Assembly (NCBI GenBank): GCA_027621365.1
Contig: JAQCBH010000006.1
Span: 38,108 to 102,107, forward strand
Reading direction: 5' to 3'
DNA length: 64,000 bases
Source: Bacteroidota bacterium
GTDB lineage: Bacteria; Bacteroidota; Bacteroidia; NS11-12g; UBA955
Shown here: positions 1-6,637 of the stretch, piece by piece
Layout of the letters: the number at the start of each line of letters is the position of its first letter
Numbering within the stretch: the stretch's first letter is position 1
Notes under the pieces: model-generated
What the model saw: the letters and a program-made list of their open reading frames with translations, nothing else
Told to the model about the DNA's origin: nothing
Databases searched by the model: none
Made by a program: the position numbers and the translations under genes

Positions 1-937
1 CCATTTCCCCCTGTTCTTGCAACCATTTGGCCGCCAAGAGACTGGAGTCTTCGTTGTGCGTGCCAATGCAACAGGAGATGCGAGGATGTTCCAAACACCA
101 TTGCACTGCGGCATTGTAATCGCGGTCGGTAGATACTTTGTCAACTTGTATGGGGCTCTGGTAACCCATTTCTAGAGCCCTTGCTCTCTCCTTTTCCATG
201 TATGCTCCTCGAACCAATTTGAATCCCAAATGGTAAGAGCTATTTTCCGTCTGTTCTTTCAAATAGGCAAGACGATCGTGACGATACAATTGAAGGGTGT
301 TATAGACAATACAGGATTCTTGATTGTACAAACTCATCGCTTCTTCCGTCAATCGATCAATGGCATCTTGTATCCATGACTCTTCTGCATCCACAAACAA
401 ACGAACTTGTTTTTCGTGAGCCAATTGGCAAATGGAATTGAAACGGGCCTTGCCCCTTTCCCATTGAACTTGTTCAGCCTCGTTCAACTCTCTTCCTTCG
501 CTTTGAGCATGAAGCAAGTCGAATGAAACGATGCCGGTAACCTTGAATACCGAAAACGGTATTCGTGCATCTTGTGAAGCCTTAACAATGGTTTCCATCA
601 CCTCGACGGCTGTTTGGTCGAATGCTTCTTCGCTCTCTTCTCCTTCAACGGAATAATCGAGAATGGTACCTATGCCTGAGGCGTTCAAATTCGAAATGGC
701 CGTCTCACTGGCTTGCATGGACTCGCCCCCACAAAATTGCTCGAAAATGGTAGCCTTGATGATGCCCTTTAAACCCAGGGCGATGGTCAGTTTTGAAAGC
801 CAGGCTCCATTGTTCAATAAGAAGTTGGAATTGAAGGAACGAAACAGCCATTGAGCCTTGCGCAATTGAAAATTACTTTTATGCGCAAACGCCACTTTCG
901 TATTGTCGAATGAAGGCAAATGGGACACCTCGTTCAT
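1..937 (-). CDS. Proline dehydrogenase, 3' end cut by window edge
   Basis: Flavoenzyme that oxidises L-proline to pyrroline-5-carboxylate, the first step of proline catabolism. The 312 residues in the window read without interruption from an ATG whose first base is 937. The segment RGAYMEKER at residues 243-251 is the conserved core motif of monofunctional bacterial proline dehydrogenases, and the preceding residues (FDLLHAQ, then LFVDAEESW around the middle) fit the TIM-barrel of the PutA PRODH domain. Bacteroidota homologues are near 390 residues as I recall, so roughly the last 70-80 residues, including the late arginines that bind substrate, lie outside. It is transcribed in the same direction as dnaX, with a 46-base gap. 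No aldehyde dehydrogenase domain is visible in the part seen, so a PutA fusion is unlikely but not excluded. Confidence 0.88.
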   Translation of the reverse strand, partial: MNEVSHLPSFDNTKVAFAHKSNFQLRKAQWLFRSFNSNFLLNNGAWLSKLTIALGLKGIIKATIFEQFCGGESMQASETAISNLNASGIGTILDYSVEGEESEEAFDQTAVEVMETIVKASQDARIPFSVFKVTGIVSFDLLHAQSEGRELNEAEQVQWERGKARFNSICQLAHEKQVRLFVDAEESWIQDAIDRLTEEAMSLYNQESCIVYNTLQLYRHDRLAYLKEQTENSSYHLGFKLVRGAYMEKERARALEMGYQSPIQVDKVSTDRDYNAAVQWCLEHPRISCCIGTHNEDSSLLAAKWLQEQGEM

Positions 938-983
938 GTGAGTACAAAAATACGGGGCGACAGGCTCAGAACAAAGAAGAAAC

Positions 984-2729
984 CTAGGGAATACGAAGAT
1001 TCAACAGGTCGACCACCTCTTTCAATTTTGGGTGTTTCTCCATCAAATAATCCAACTTCTCCTTGTCGGTGTAGGGCCTTCTGCCTTCGCTTTCTGATTC
1101 CTTGAGTACAAACGAAACACTCAAGCCCCTCATGCCCAATTCTCTCTGCAAGAAGGGAATCAAATCAGAGCGAACTTCTTCTAGGATTTCTTTGACATGA
1201 ACAGCCGAAAATGCTGCTAGAATTTCGTTGTCTTGCCAGCTAAGATCAGCTTGGCTCAGAGAACCGTTGATGCGAGGCGTTTGTTTCGAGCACCAAGTTG
1301 ACCAAACTGATTTGATTTGGTCCAGTGTGAGGGCAATGTTGGGTGTTGGGTCTGTTTTTACTGCGTCTGATAGAACTTCATGGCTCGCTACCTCCATTGT
1401 AGGGGCCTCTTTCTTCATCGCCTTAAAGGCCTCAAATCCTTTTGATAGGGGTAGTTTGGCTTTGATTATGGTAGAAGTTGGCGAATCTTTTGAAACAGAT
1501 TCCGTCTCTGAAGTAGGAACAGGATTCGTAACAGCAACCGTTGAAGTCGCTTTGTCGGGTTCTACGCGAATGAGGGCTTCGGGTTTGTAAGCTCGATCAG
1601 ATATCGGCTTAGCATGGTTTAGGCTAAGGCCTTTTTTTTTTAACTCTTCGAATGAAGGCAAGGCGCCCATAACCAGAGGGAGTTGGGCCATCTTCAAAAG
1701 ACAAAGTTCTATCAGCAACCTTGGATTGCGGCTGTTCTTGTATTTTTCATCGCAATCAGAAACCATATTCAAGCCATTTAATAGGTAGGCGAAGCCAAGC
1801 TTTTGGCTTTGTTCCAAATAGCGATCTCGAAAGCTCTCCCCAACATCCAACAAGGAAGCCGTTTTGGCATCTTGACACAAAATGAGGTTTCGCAAATGTT
1901 GCGCCCAAGATGAGACGAATACGGAACCATCAAAGCCTTTGTTCAAGATGGAGTCGAACTGAACCAAAGCCTCTGAAGCTTTGGTTTCAAACAAGGTTTG
2001 GCTCAATTGAAAGAAGTAATCAGGATCCAAAACGCTGAGAATGTCAACGGCTTGGTTGTAGGCCAATTTCCCTTCACCAAAGCTGACCAATTGATCGAAC
2101 ATACTCAAGGCATCTCGTAAGCCTCCGTCAGCTTTCACAGCAATCAAGTGCAGGGCATCATCATCAGCCTCAATTCCTTCTTTTTCTGCAATGCCCTTCA
2201 AATGCTGAACCATGTCGTCAGTTGATATTCGATTGAAATTGAAAACTTGGCAACGCGACAGAATGGTGGGAAGAATCTTGTGCTTTTCAGTAGTAGCTAA
2301 GATGAAAATGGCGTAAGAAGGAGGCTCTTCCAAGGTTTTCAAAAACGCGTTGAAGGCTTGAGCCGACAACATATGTACCTCATCAATGATGTAAACCTTG
2401 TATTTCCCAACTTGAGGCGGGATGCGTACTTGGTCAATGAGGTGACGAATGTCGTCTACACTGTTATTGGAGGCGGCGTCGAGTTCGAAGATGTTGAAGG
2501 CATAGTCGCTTTCTTTCCCATCGTTCGCTTCTTTTTGGTTGATGACTTTGGCCAGGATTCGAGCACAGGTGGTTTTTCCTACTCCACGAGGCCCCGTGAA
2601 CAAAAAAGCCTGGGCCAATTTGCCACTGTTGATTTCGTGCATGAGTGTATCAGCAACATGCCGTTGACCGACCACCTGATCAAAGGCCAAGGGGCGGTAT
2701 TTTCGGGCCGATACGACGAAAGCAGACAT
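984..2729 (-). CDS. dnaX: DNA polymerase III subunit tau (and possibly gamma)
   Basis: Clamp-loader ATPase that loads the beta sliding clamp and couples the replicative polymerases. The protein has 581 residues with Walker A GPRGVGKT (46-53), DEVH Walker B (116-119) and the SRC motif (158-160). The start is taken at 2729 (MSAFVVSARKYRP) because a TTACTTTG box at 2734-2741 lies just upstream; an ATG at 2747 would precede the transcript. The cysteine-rich zinc module usually found between Walker A and B is absent: residues 62-82 are short and lack cysteines, which I recall as typical of flavobacterial DnaX. A run of ten A residues encodes Leu-Lys-Lys-Lys at 363-366, just past the clamp-loader core; see the separate entry. 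The last roughly 215 residues form the tau-specific tail, ending in the EKLDYLMEKHP segment common in this phylum. Confidence 0.96.
   Translation of the reverse strand: MSAFVVSARKYRPLAFDQVVGQRHVADTLMHEINSGKLAQAFLFTGPRGVGKTTCARILAKVINQKEANDGKESDYAFNIFELDAASNNSVDDIRHLIDQVRIPPQVGKYKVYIIDEVHMLSAQAFNAFLKTLEEPPSYAIFILATTEKHKILPTILSRCQVFNFNRISTDDMVQHLKGIAEKEGIEADDDALHLIAVKADGGLRDALSMFDQLVSFGEGKLAYNQAVDILSVLDPDYFFQLSQTLFETKASEALVQFDSILNKGFDGSVFVSSWAQHLRNLILCQDAKTASLLDVGESFRDRYLEQSQKLGFAYLLNGLNMVSDCDEKYKNSRNPRLLIELCLLKMAQLPLVMGALPSFEELKKKGLSLNHAKPISDRAYKPEALIRVEPDKATSTVAVTNPVPTSETESVSKDSPTSTIIKAKLPLSKGFEAFKAMKKEAPTMEVASHEVLSDAVKTDPTPNIALTLDQIKSVWSTWCSKQTPRINGSLSQADLSWQDNEILAAFSAVHVKEILEEVRSDLIPFLQRELGMRGLSVSFVLKESESEGRRPYTDKEKLDYLMEKHPKLKEVVDLLNLRIP
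1632..1641 (-). other. A10 slippery run inside dnaX, candidate gamma-producing site
   Basis: On the coding strand the codons TTA AAA AAA AAA GGC (residues 363-367) contain ten consecutive A. Adding one A (or a -1 ribosomal shift) gives Lys-Lys-Lys-Arg-Pro-stop; losing one A (or a +1 shift) gives Lys-Lys-Lys-Ala-Leu-Ala-stop. Either product would have 368 or 369 residues and hold only the clamp-loader core, equivalent to gamma in species where DnaX makes two forms. Slippage at a homopolymeric A run in Thermus thermophilus dnaX and ribosomal frameshifting at A AAA AAG in E. coli dnaX are the known precedents. That slippage happens here is inferred. Confidence 0.55.
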
Positions 2730-2733
2730 GCTT

Positions 2734-2741
2734 GCAAAGTA
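2734..2741 (-). promoter_or_regulatory. Candidate -7 promoter box of dnaX
   Basis: On the minus strand the sequence is TTACTTTG, one mismatch from the Bacteroidota -7 consensus TAnnTTTG, ending 4 bases before the chosen dnaX ATG. It argues for the ATG at 2729 over the one at 2747. I found no well-spaced -33 TTG. Confidence 0.4.
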
Positions 2742-2760
2742 ACGCAAAAACCCTAGTGTA

Positions 2761-2782
2761 TGCCACCAAAATTGGCATTTTT
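2761..2782 (+). other. Hairpin plus T-run in the dnaX/redoxin divergent gap
   Basis: TGCCA and TGGCA pair over a 7-base loop and are followed by five T on the plus strand, a terminator-like shape. It lies between divergent promoters, where a plus-strand terminator has no gene to end; the stem may be incidental or stop stray antisense transcripts. Confidence 0.25.
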
Positions 2783-2825
2783 ACTGCCTTGGATTCCCCA
2801 AGATTGCGCGTAATTTGCAGTAACA

Positions 2826-3353
2826 ATGAACATTGGTGATTCACTCAAGCCTTTTTGCTTAAAAAGCACGGACAATCAATTGGTTAACTCTTTTGATTTC
2901 GCCGAAAAATCTGCTCTAGTATTAGTGGCTACCTGCAACCATTGCCCCTATGCGCAGGCGTATTGGCCCAGGTTGATTCGATTGTTCAAGAAGTTCGAAG
3001 AAGACAACTTGGCTTTGGTCGCTATCAATGGAAACGATGTCGCTCAACAACCCTTGGACGGGTTTGAAGATATGAAGCGATTGGCGAAGCAGTTGCGATT
3101 GCCATTCCCCTATCTCCATGACGAAAAGCAAGATGTTTTGAAAGCATTGGGAGCGGAAAAGACGCCCGAAGTTTTTGTGTTCAACTCAAGGCGCAAATTG
3201 GTTTACAAAGGCGCCATTGACGACAACTGGGAAACTGAGCCCGGTGTCATGAGTGTGCACTTGGAAGATGCCATCGAATACACCTTAGACGGATTGGAAA
3301 TAGACTATCCCGAAATCCCCGCAGTCGGTTGTGGAATCAAATGGAAACGCTGA
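2826..3353 (+). CDS. Thioredoxin-like / AhpC-TSA family redoxin
   Basis: 175-residue protein of the thioredoxin-fold family whose members have a TCNHCPY-type active site. Cys37-Asn-His-Cys40 followed by Pro-Tyr is the redox motif; the segments around AINGND, FPYLHDE, TPEVFVF and YKGAIDDNW and the C-terminal VGCGIKWKR are all characteristic. There is no signal peptide, so it should act in the cytoplasm, reducing disulfides or peroxides; the actual substrate is unknown. It is divergent from dnaX across a 96-base gap, and a TAATTTG sequence at 2811-2817 (a -7-like box one base short) precedes the ATG. Its 3' end overlaps the SDR gene by 13 bases, so the two are probably translated from one message. 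Confidence 0.8.
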   Translation: MNIGDSLKPFCLKSTDNQLVNSFDFAEKSALVLVATCNHCPYAQAYWPRLIRLFKKFEEDNLALVAINGNDVAQQPLDGFEDMKRLAKQLRLPFPYLHDEKQDVLKALGAEKTPEVFVFNSRRKLVYKGAIDDNWETEPGVMSVHLEDAIEYTLDGLEIDYPEIPAVGCGIKWKR

Positions 3354-4153
3354 AAAAATGCAGTTTGATCACCGGTGCCTCTAGCGGCATTGGTCAAGCC
3401 TTGGCCTTGGAATTGGCCAAAAAAGGCCACAATTTGGTATTGATGGCCCGAAATGCTGAGGCTCTTCAACAAACCATCCAAGAATGCCATCAATCGGGTG
3501 CAAAAGCCATAGCCGTCATCGGTGACGTGAGCAAAGACTCCGATTGTCAAGCTTTTGTCGATCGCGCCATTCAGGAATTTGGCCGCATTGATGCCTTGTA
3601 CAACAATGCTGGGATTAGCATGAGGGCCTTGTTCAGAGACGCTGAAGTGTCTGTTTTGGAATCGGTCATGGCCACCAACTTTTGGGGTACTGTTTATTGC
3701 ACCAAATACGCCCTTCCCCATTTGATTGAATCAAAGGGAAGTGTGATTGGAGTTTCTTCAGTAGCCGGTTTCAAAGGGCTACCTGCTCGTACGGGTTACA
3801 GTGCATCCAAATTTGCCATGCACGGCTTTTTGGAAAGTCTGCGCATTGAGAATCGAAATACTGGGTTGCATGTTTTGATTGCCTGCCCGGGCTACACTGC
3901 TAGCAACATTCGCAAAACTGCCCTCAATGCGGAAGGCCAAACCCAAAAGGAATCCCCATTGAACGAGAAAAAGCTAATGCCTGCCAGTGAAGTTGCGCAA
4001 CATATTGTCAAGGCAGTAGAACACAGAAAAACCCGATTGGTCCTGACATTTCAAGGTAAAATGGCCTTGTTGATCAATACCGTAAGCTCGAAGCTGGCTG
4101 ATTGGGTAGCCTATCGAGTCATTTCCAAAGAGCCCGATAGCCCGTTTCGTTAA
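3341..4153 (+). CDS. Short-chain dehydrogenase/reductase (SDR)
   Basis: 270-residue classical SDR using NAD(P)H; substrate not predictable. The nucleotide-binding motif TGASSGIG is at residues 11-18, NNAG at 88-91, and the catalytic Tyr153-xxx-Lys157 in YSASK, with the serine in the preceding GVSSVAGFKG stretch. The start at 3341 (METLKK) is preferred over one 12 bases upstream because it puts the glycine motif at the usual distance from the N-terminus; it overlaps the redoxin gene by 13 bases in another frame. A hydrophobic segment near residues 240-250 may touch the membrane. Followed 10 bases later by marC in the same direction. Confidence 0.88.
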   Translation: METLKKCSLITGASSGIGQALALELAKKGHNLVLMARNAEALQQTIQECHQSGAKAIAVIGDVSKDSDCQAFVDRAIQEFGRIDALYNNAGISMRALFRDAEVSVLESVMATNFWGTVYCTKYALPHLIESKGSVIGVSSVAGFKGLPARTGYSASKFAMHGFLESLRIENRNTGLHVLIACPGYTASNIRKTALNAEGQTQKESPLNEKKLMPASEVAQHIVKAVEHRKTRLVLTFQGKMALLINTVSSKLADWVAYRVISKEPDSPFR

Positions 4154-4163
4154 TGATTAAGCC

Positions 4164-4721
4164 ATGAATTGGAACGAAGCCCTAACCGTATTTTTCACTC
4201 TGTTTGCTGTCATTGACATGTTGGGGTCTATCCCCATCTTGGTTTCTCTCAAGACCAAGATCGGGGCGATTCATCCGCTGAAAGTCACTTTGGCCTCTGC
4301 TGCCTTGATGATCGGCTTCCTATTGGCAGGAGAAACCTTTTTGGGATTGCTGGGAATTGACCAGTCATCTTTCGCCCTAGCAGGAAGCATTGTGATGTTT
4401 TTGTTGGGTTTGGAAATGGTACTGGGTATCGACATTTTTCGAAGCGACCCCAATTCCCCAAGTGGCAGTATTGTACCTATCGCTTTCCCCATCATCGCAG
4501 GATCAGGTACGTTGACCACCATTCTGTCGTTGAAATCCATGTATTCGGAAGCCACGATTCTGCTCGGAATTCTGCCCAATCTACTCTTGATCTATGTGGT
4601 CGTCAGCGGGACCGATTGGCTGGAAAAGAAAATTGGTCAAGCGGGCATGCTGACCATGCGAAAATTCTTCGGAGTGATTCTTTTGGCTATAGCCGTAAAG
4701 ATCTTCAGGGGTTCACTTTAA
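4164..4721 (+). CDS. MarC/UPF0056 family integral membrane protein
   Basis: 185 residues with about six hydrophobic membrane segments, starting FFTLFAVIDMLGSIPILV, which is the typical N-terminus of MarC proteins (Pfam MarC, also called NAAT). The second half contains FPIIAGSGTLTTIL, matching the family's conserved P-x-x-x-G-P/S-G region. Transport of small solutes such as amino acids has been proposed for the family, but the role in most bacteria is not established. Length is slightly under the 200-210 usual. Last gene of the redoxin-SDR-marC run; its last 9 bases overlap the end of the convergent glycosyltransferase gene. Confidence 0.85.
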   Translation: MNWNEALTVFFTLFAVIDMLGSIPILVSLKTKIGAIHPLKVTLASAALMIGFLLAGETFLGLLGIDQSSFALAGSIVMFLLGLEMVLGIDIFRSDPNSPSGSIVPIAFPIIAGSGTLTTILSLKSMYSEATILLGILPNLLLIYVVVSGTDWLEKKIGQAGMLTMRKFFGVILLAIAVKIFRGSL

Positions 4722-5777
4722 CAAACCCGTGTACAGGGATTCCCATTGAGACCTCAATGACTTTGAATCCCATTTCGCGGATACCATTTGGGCCTTTTCA
4801 ATTCGCTTGATCTGGGTTTCTTTGCGGCATAGTTCCAGCATAGTAGCGGCCATTTCTTCGGCATCATTGGGGTGGAAATACAAGGCTCCTTCTTCCATGA
4901 GTTCTTGAAAAACAGGTATTCGACTGGCAGCGATGGGCAAATTCAAATGCTGCGCTTCGATCAGTGGAATGCCAAATCCCTCTGTGAAACTGGGATAGAC
5001 AAACCCTGAAGCTCCTTTTAACCAGGCCAACAAATCATCTTGGCTAGCATCTAAGACAAAATGAATGCGCTCAGCCCATGATTTGGTACTCACCAAATCC
5101 TGCAATTTGTTCCATTCTGATCCAGGGCGTCCAATCAGCACCAAATCCCAATCGCATTGTTTCCAAATTTTGGAAAACGCGTGTATGAGTGTTCTGTGAT
5201 TTTTGCGGGCATTGAAAGTAGAATGATAAACAAAATAAGGACTTGCATGGGCTTGAGCATCCACCCTTTTGGCCGATTCAAGAAAGTCCTGACTCAAGCC
5301 TTGGTACATGACGCGAATGTCTGTGCGCTTCGGGAAATGATTCAACAACGATTGACGGGTGAATTCGCTGGTAGCCACAACCACACTGGCTCTCTTCATG
5401 GCCGAATTCAATTTCATGGAATAGATGCTTCGATCCCATGGCTTGTAATAATCCGGGTGATCCAAGAAAATGGTATCGTGAACCGTCAGTACACTGGGTT
5501 TCTTTGCAGGCCAATCAAGGGGCAACTCATTGCTCAGACCATGGTACAGGTCTACGCCTTGTTTGAGTGCAAAACGACCCATTCCCCAACTGCGAAAACC
5601 CGGCCAAGCAATTTTTGGGGAAACGGATTGTAGGGTTCGGTAATGGGCTTCTTTTTCACATAACCAAAGAGATTCAAACGCCTCCAAGCTCTGCATGGTT
5701 TCTGCATGGAATCGAGCGTAATTGCCCAATCCAGAGTTGTTGAAATACAAGCGTTTTGAATCGAACCCTATGCGCAT
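4713..5777 (-). CDS. Glycosyltransferase, GT4 type
   Basis: 354-residue GT-B fold glycosyltransferase of family 1/4 (retaining, nucleotide-sugar donor). The donor-site motif EGFGIPLIEAQ around residues 264-274 with the catalytic-type glutamates, LVLIGRPGSEWNKL in the middle, and LTVHDTIFLDHPDYY in the acceptor half are diagnostic. There is no signal peptide or membrane helix, so it would work at the inner face of the membrane on a lipid-linked glycan. The start codon overlaps the dapD stop codon by one base (TAATG), so translation is coupled to dapD although the functions are unrelated. Acceptor and sugar cannot be read from sequence. Confidence 0.86.
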   Translation of the reverse strand: MRIGFDSKRLYFNNSGLGNYARFHAETMQSLEAFESLWLCEKEAHYRTLQSVSPKIAWPGFRSWGMGRFALKQGVDLYHGLSNELPLDWPAKKPSVLTVHDTIFLDHPDYYKPWDRSIYSMKLNSAMKRASVVVATSEFTRQSLLNHFPKRTDIRVMYQGLSQDFLESAKRVDAQAHASPYFVYHSTFNARKNHRTLIHAFSKIWKQCDWDLVLIGRPGSEWNKLQDLVSTKSWAERIHFVLDASQDDLLAWLKGASGFVYPSFTEGFGIPLIEAQHLNLPIAASRIPVFQELMEEGALYFHPNDAEEMAATMLELCRKETQIKRIEKAQMVSAKWDSKSLRSQWESLYTGLLK

Positions 5778-6589
5778 TAGACGGCTACATTGAAATCCCT
5801 TAACGCATCGTTCAGGGAAGTTTTTTGGTCGGTGCTGGCTTTGCGTTCTCCAATGATCAATGCGGCGGGAACATAAAACGTTCCACCTTCAAATTCCTTG
5901 GCTGTATTTCCGGGAATCACGACACTGCGCTCAGGAATGTATCCTTTGGGCAATTCTTTACCCGTCCGCGTATCTATGATACGGGTGCTCATGGTCAAGG
6001 TCAGCCCAGCTCCCAATACGGCTTCTTTTCCCACATGAACGCCTTCCACTACGATGCATCGGCTACCGACAAAAGCGCCATCTTCAATGATCACAGGGGC
6101 GGCTTGAACTGGCTCCAACACACCACCGATACCCACGCCACCGCTCAAATGAACATTTTTTCCAATTTGAGCGCAGCTACCCACGGTTGCCCAAGTGTCC
6201 ACCATGGTTCCGGAATCTACATAGGCTCCGATATTGACATAACTGGGCATCAACACTACACCAGGGGCAATAAAAGCTCCGTGGCGTGCCACCGCATGAG
6301 GAACTACGCGAATTCCCAGAGCAGCATAATCTGTTTTGAGTGGCATTTTGTCGTGAAACTCCATGGGGCCGGCCGTACTCGTTTCCATTTTCCGAGTGGG
6401 GAAATAGAGAATAACCGCCTTCTTGACCCAGTCATTGACTTGCCAAATAGCACCGTTTGGCTCTGCTACTCGCAAACGGCCTTTATCCAAATCTTCAATG
6501 ATGGATTCAATGGTTTTCAAGGTGTTGGGATCAGCCAACAGGCTTCGGTCGCTCCAGGCTTTTTCGACAATTTCTTCGCGTGTTTGCAT
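5777..6589 (-). CDS. dapD: Tetrahydrodipicolinate N-succinyltransferase
   Basis: Succinyl-CoA-dependent enzyme of the succinylase branch of lysine and diaminopimelate synthesis. 270 residues, the normal length. It opens with a helical domain and then runs into left-handed beta-helix hexapeptide repeats (GAFIAPGVVLMPSYVNIGAYV, then GKNVHLSGGVGIGG, then GSRCIVVEGVHVGKEAVLGAG), with the conserved MPSYVNIGAY-DSGTMVDTWAT region that binds the substrate. It is divergent from the S9 peptidase gene across 48 bases and is translationally coupled to the downstream glycosyltransferase. A CAATTTTG sequence on the minus strand about 20 bases upstream is one mismatch from the -7 consensus. Confidence 0.95.
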   Translation of the reverse strand: MQTREEIVEKAWSDRSLLADPNTLKTIESIIEDLDKGRLRVAEPNGAIWQVNDWVKKAVILYFPTRKMETSTAGPMEFHDKMPLKTDYAALGIRVVPHAVARHGAFIAPGVVLMPSYVNIGAYVDSGTMVDTWATVGSCAQIGKNVHLSGGVGIGGVLEPVQAAPVIIEDGAFVGSRCIVVEGVHVGKEAVLGAGLTLTMSTRIIDTRTGKELPKGYIPERSVVIPGNTAKEFEGGTFYVPAALIIGERKASTDQKTSLNDALRDFNVAV

Positions 6590-6637
6590 TGCTCAATTTT
6601 AAGGGCAAAATTGCGGGATAAGTCTCAAAGACACACT

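Noticed and set aside
5825..6637. Open frame extending the S9 peptidase 271 codons upstream
   Set aside because: It is antisense to dapD and lacks similarity to S9 peptidases; the signal peptide beginning at 6638 marks the true start.
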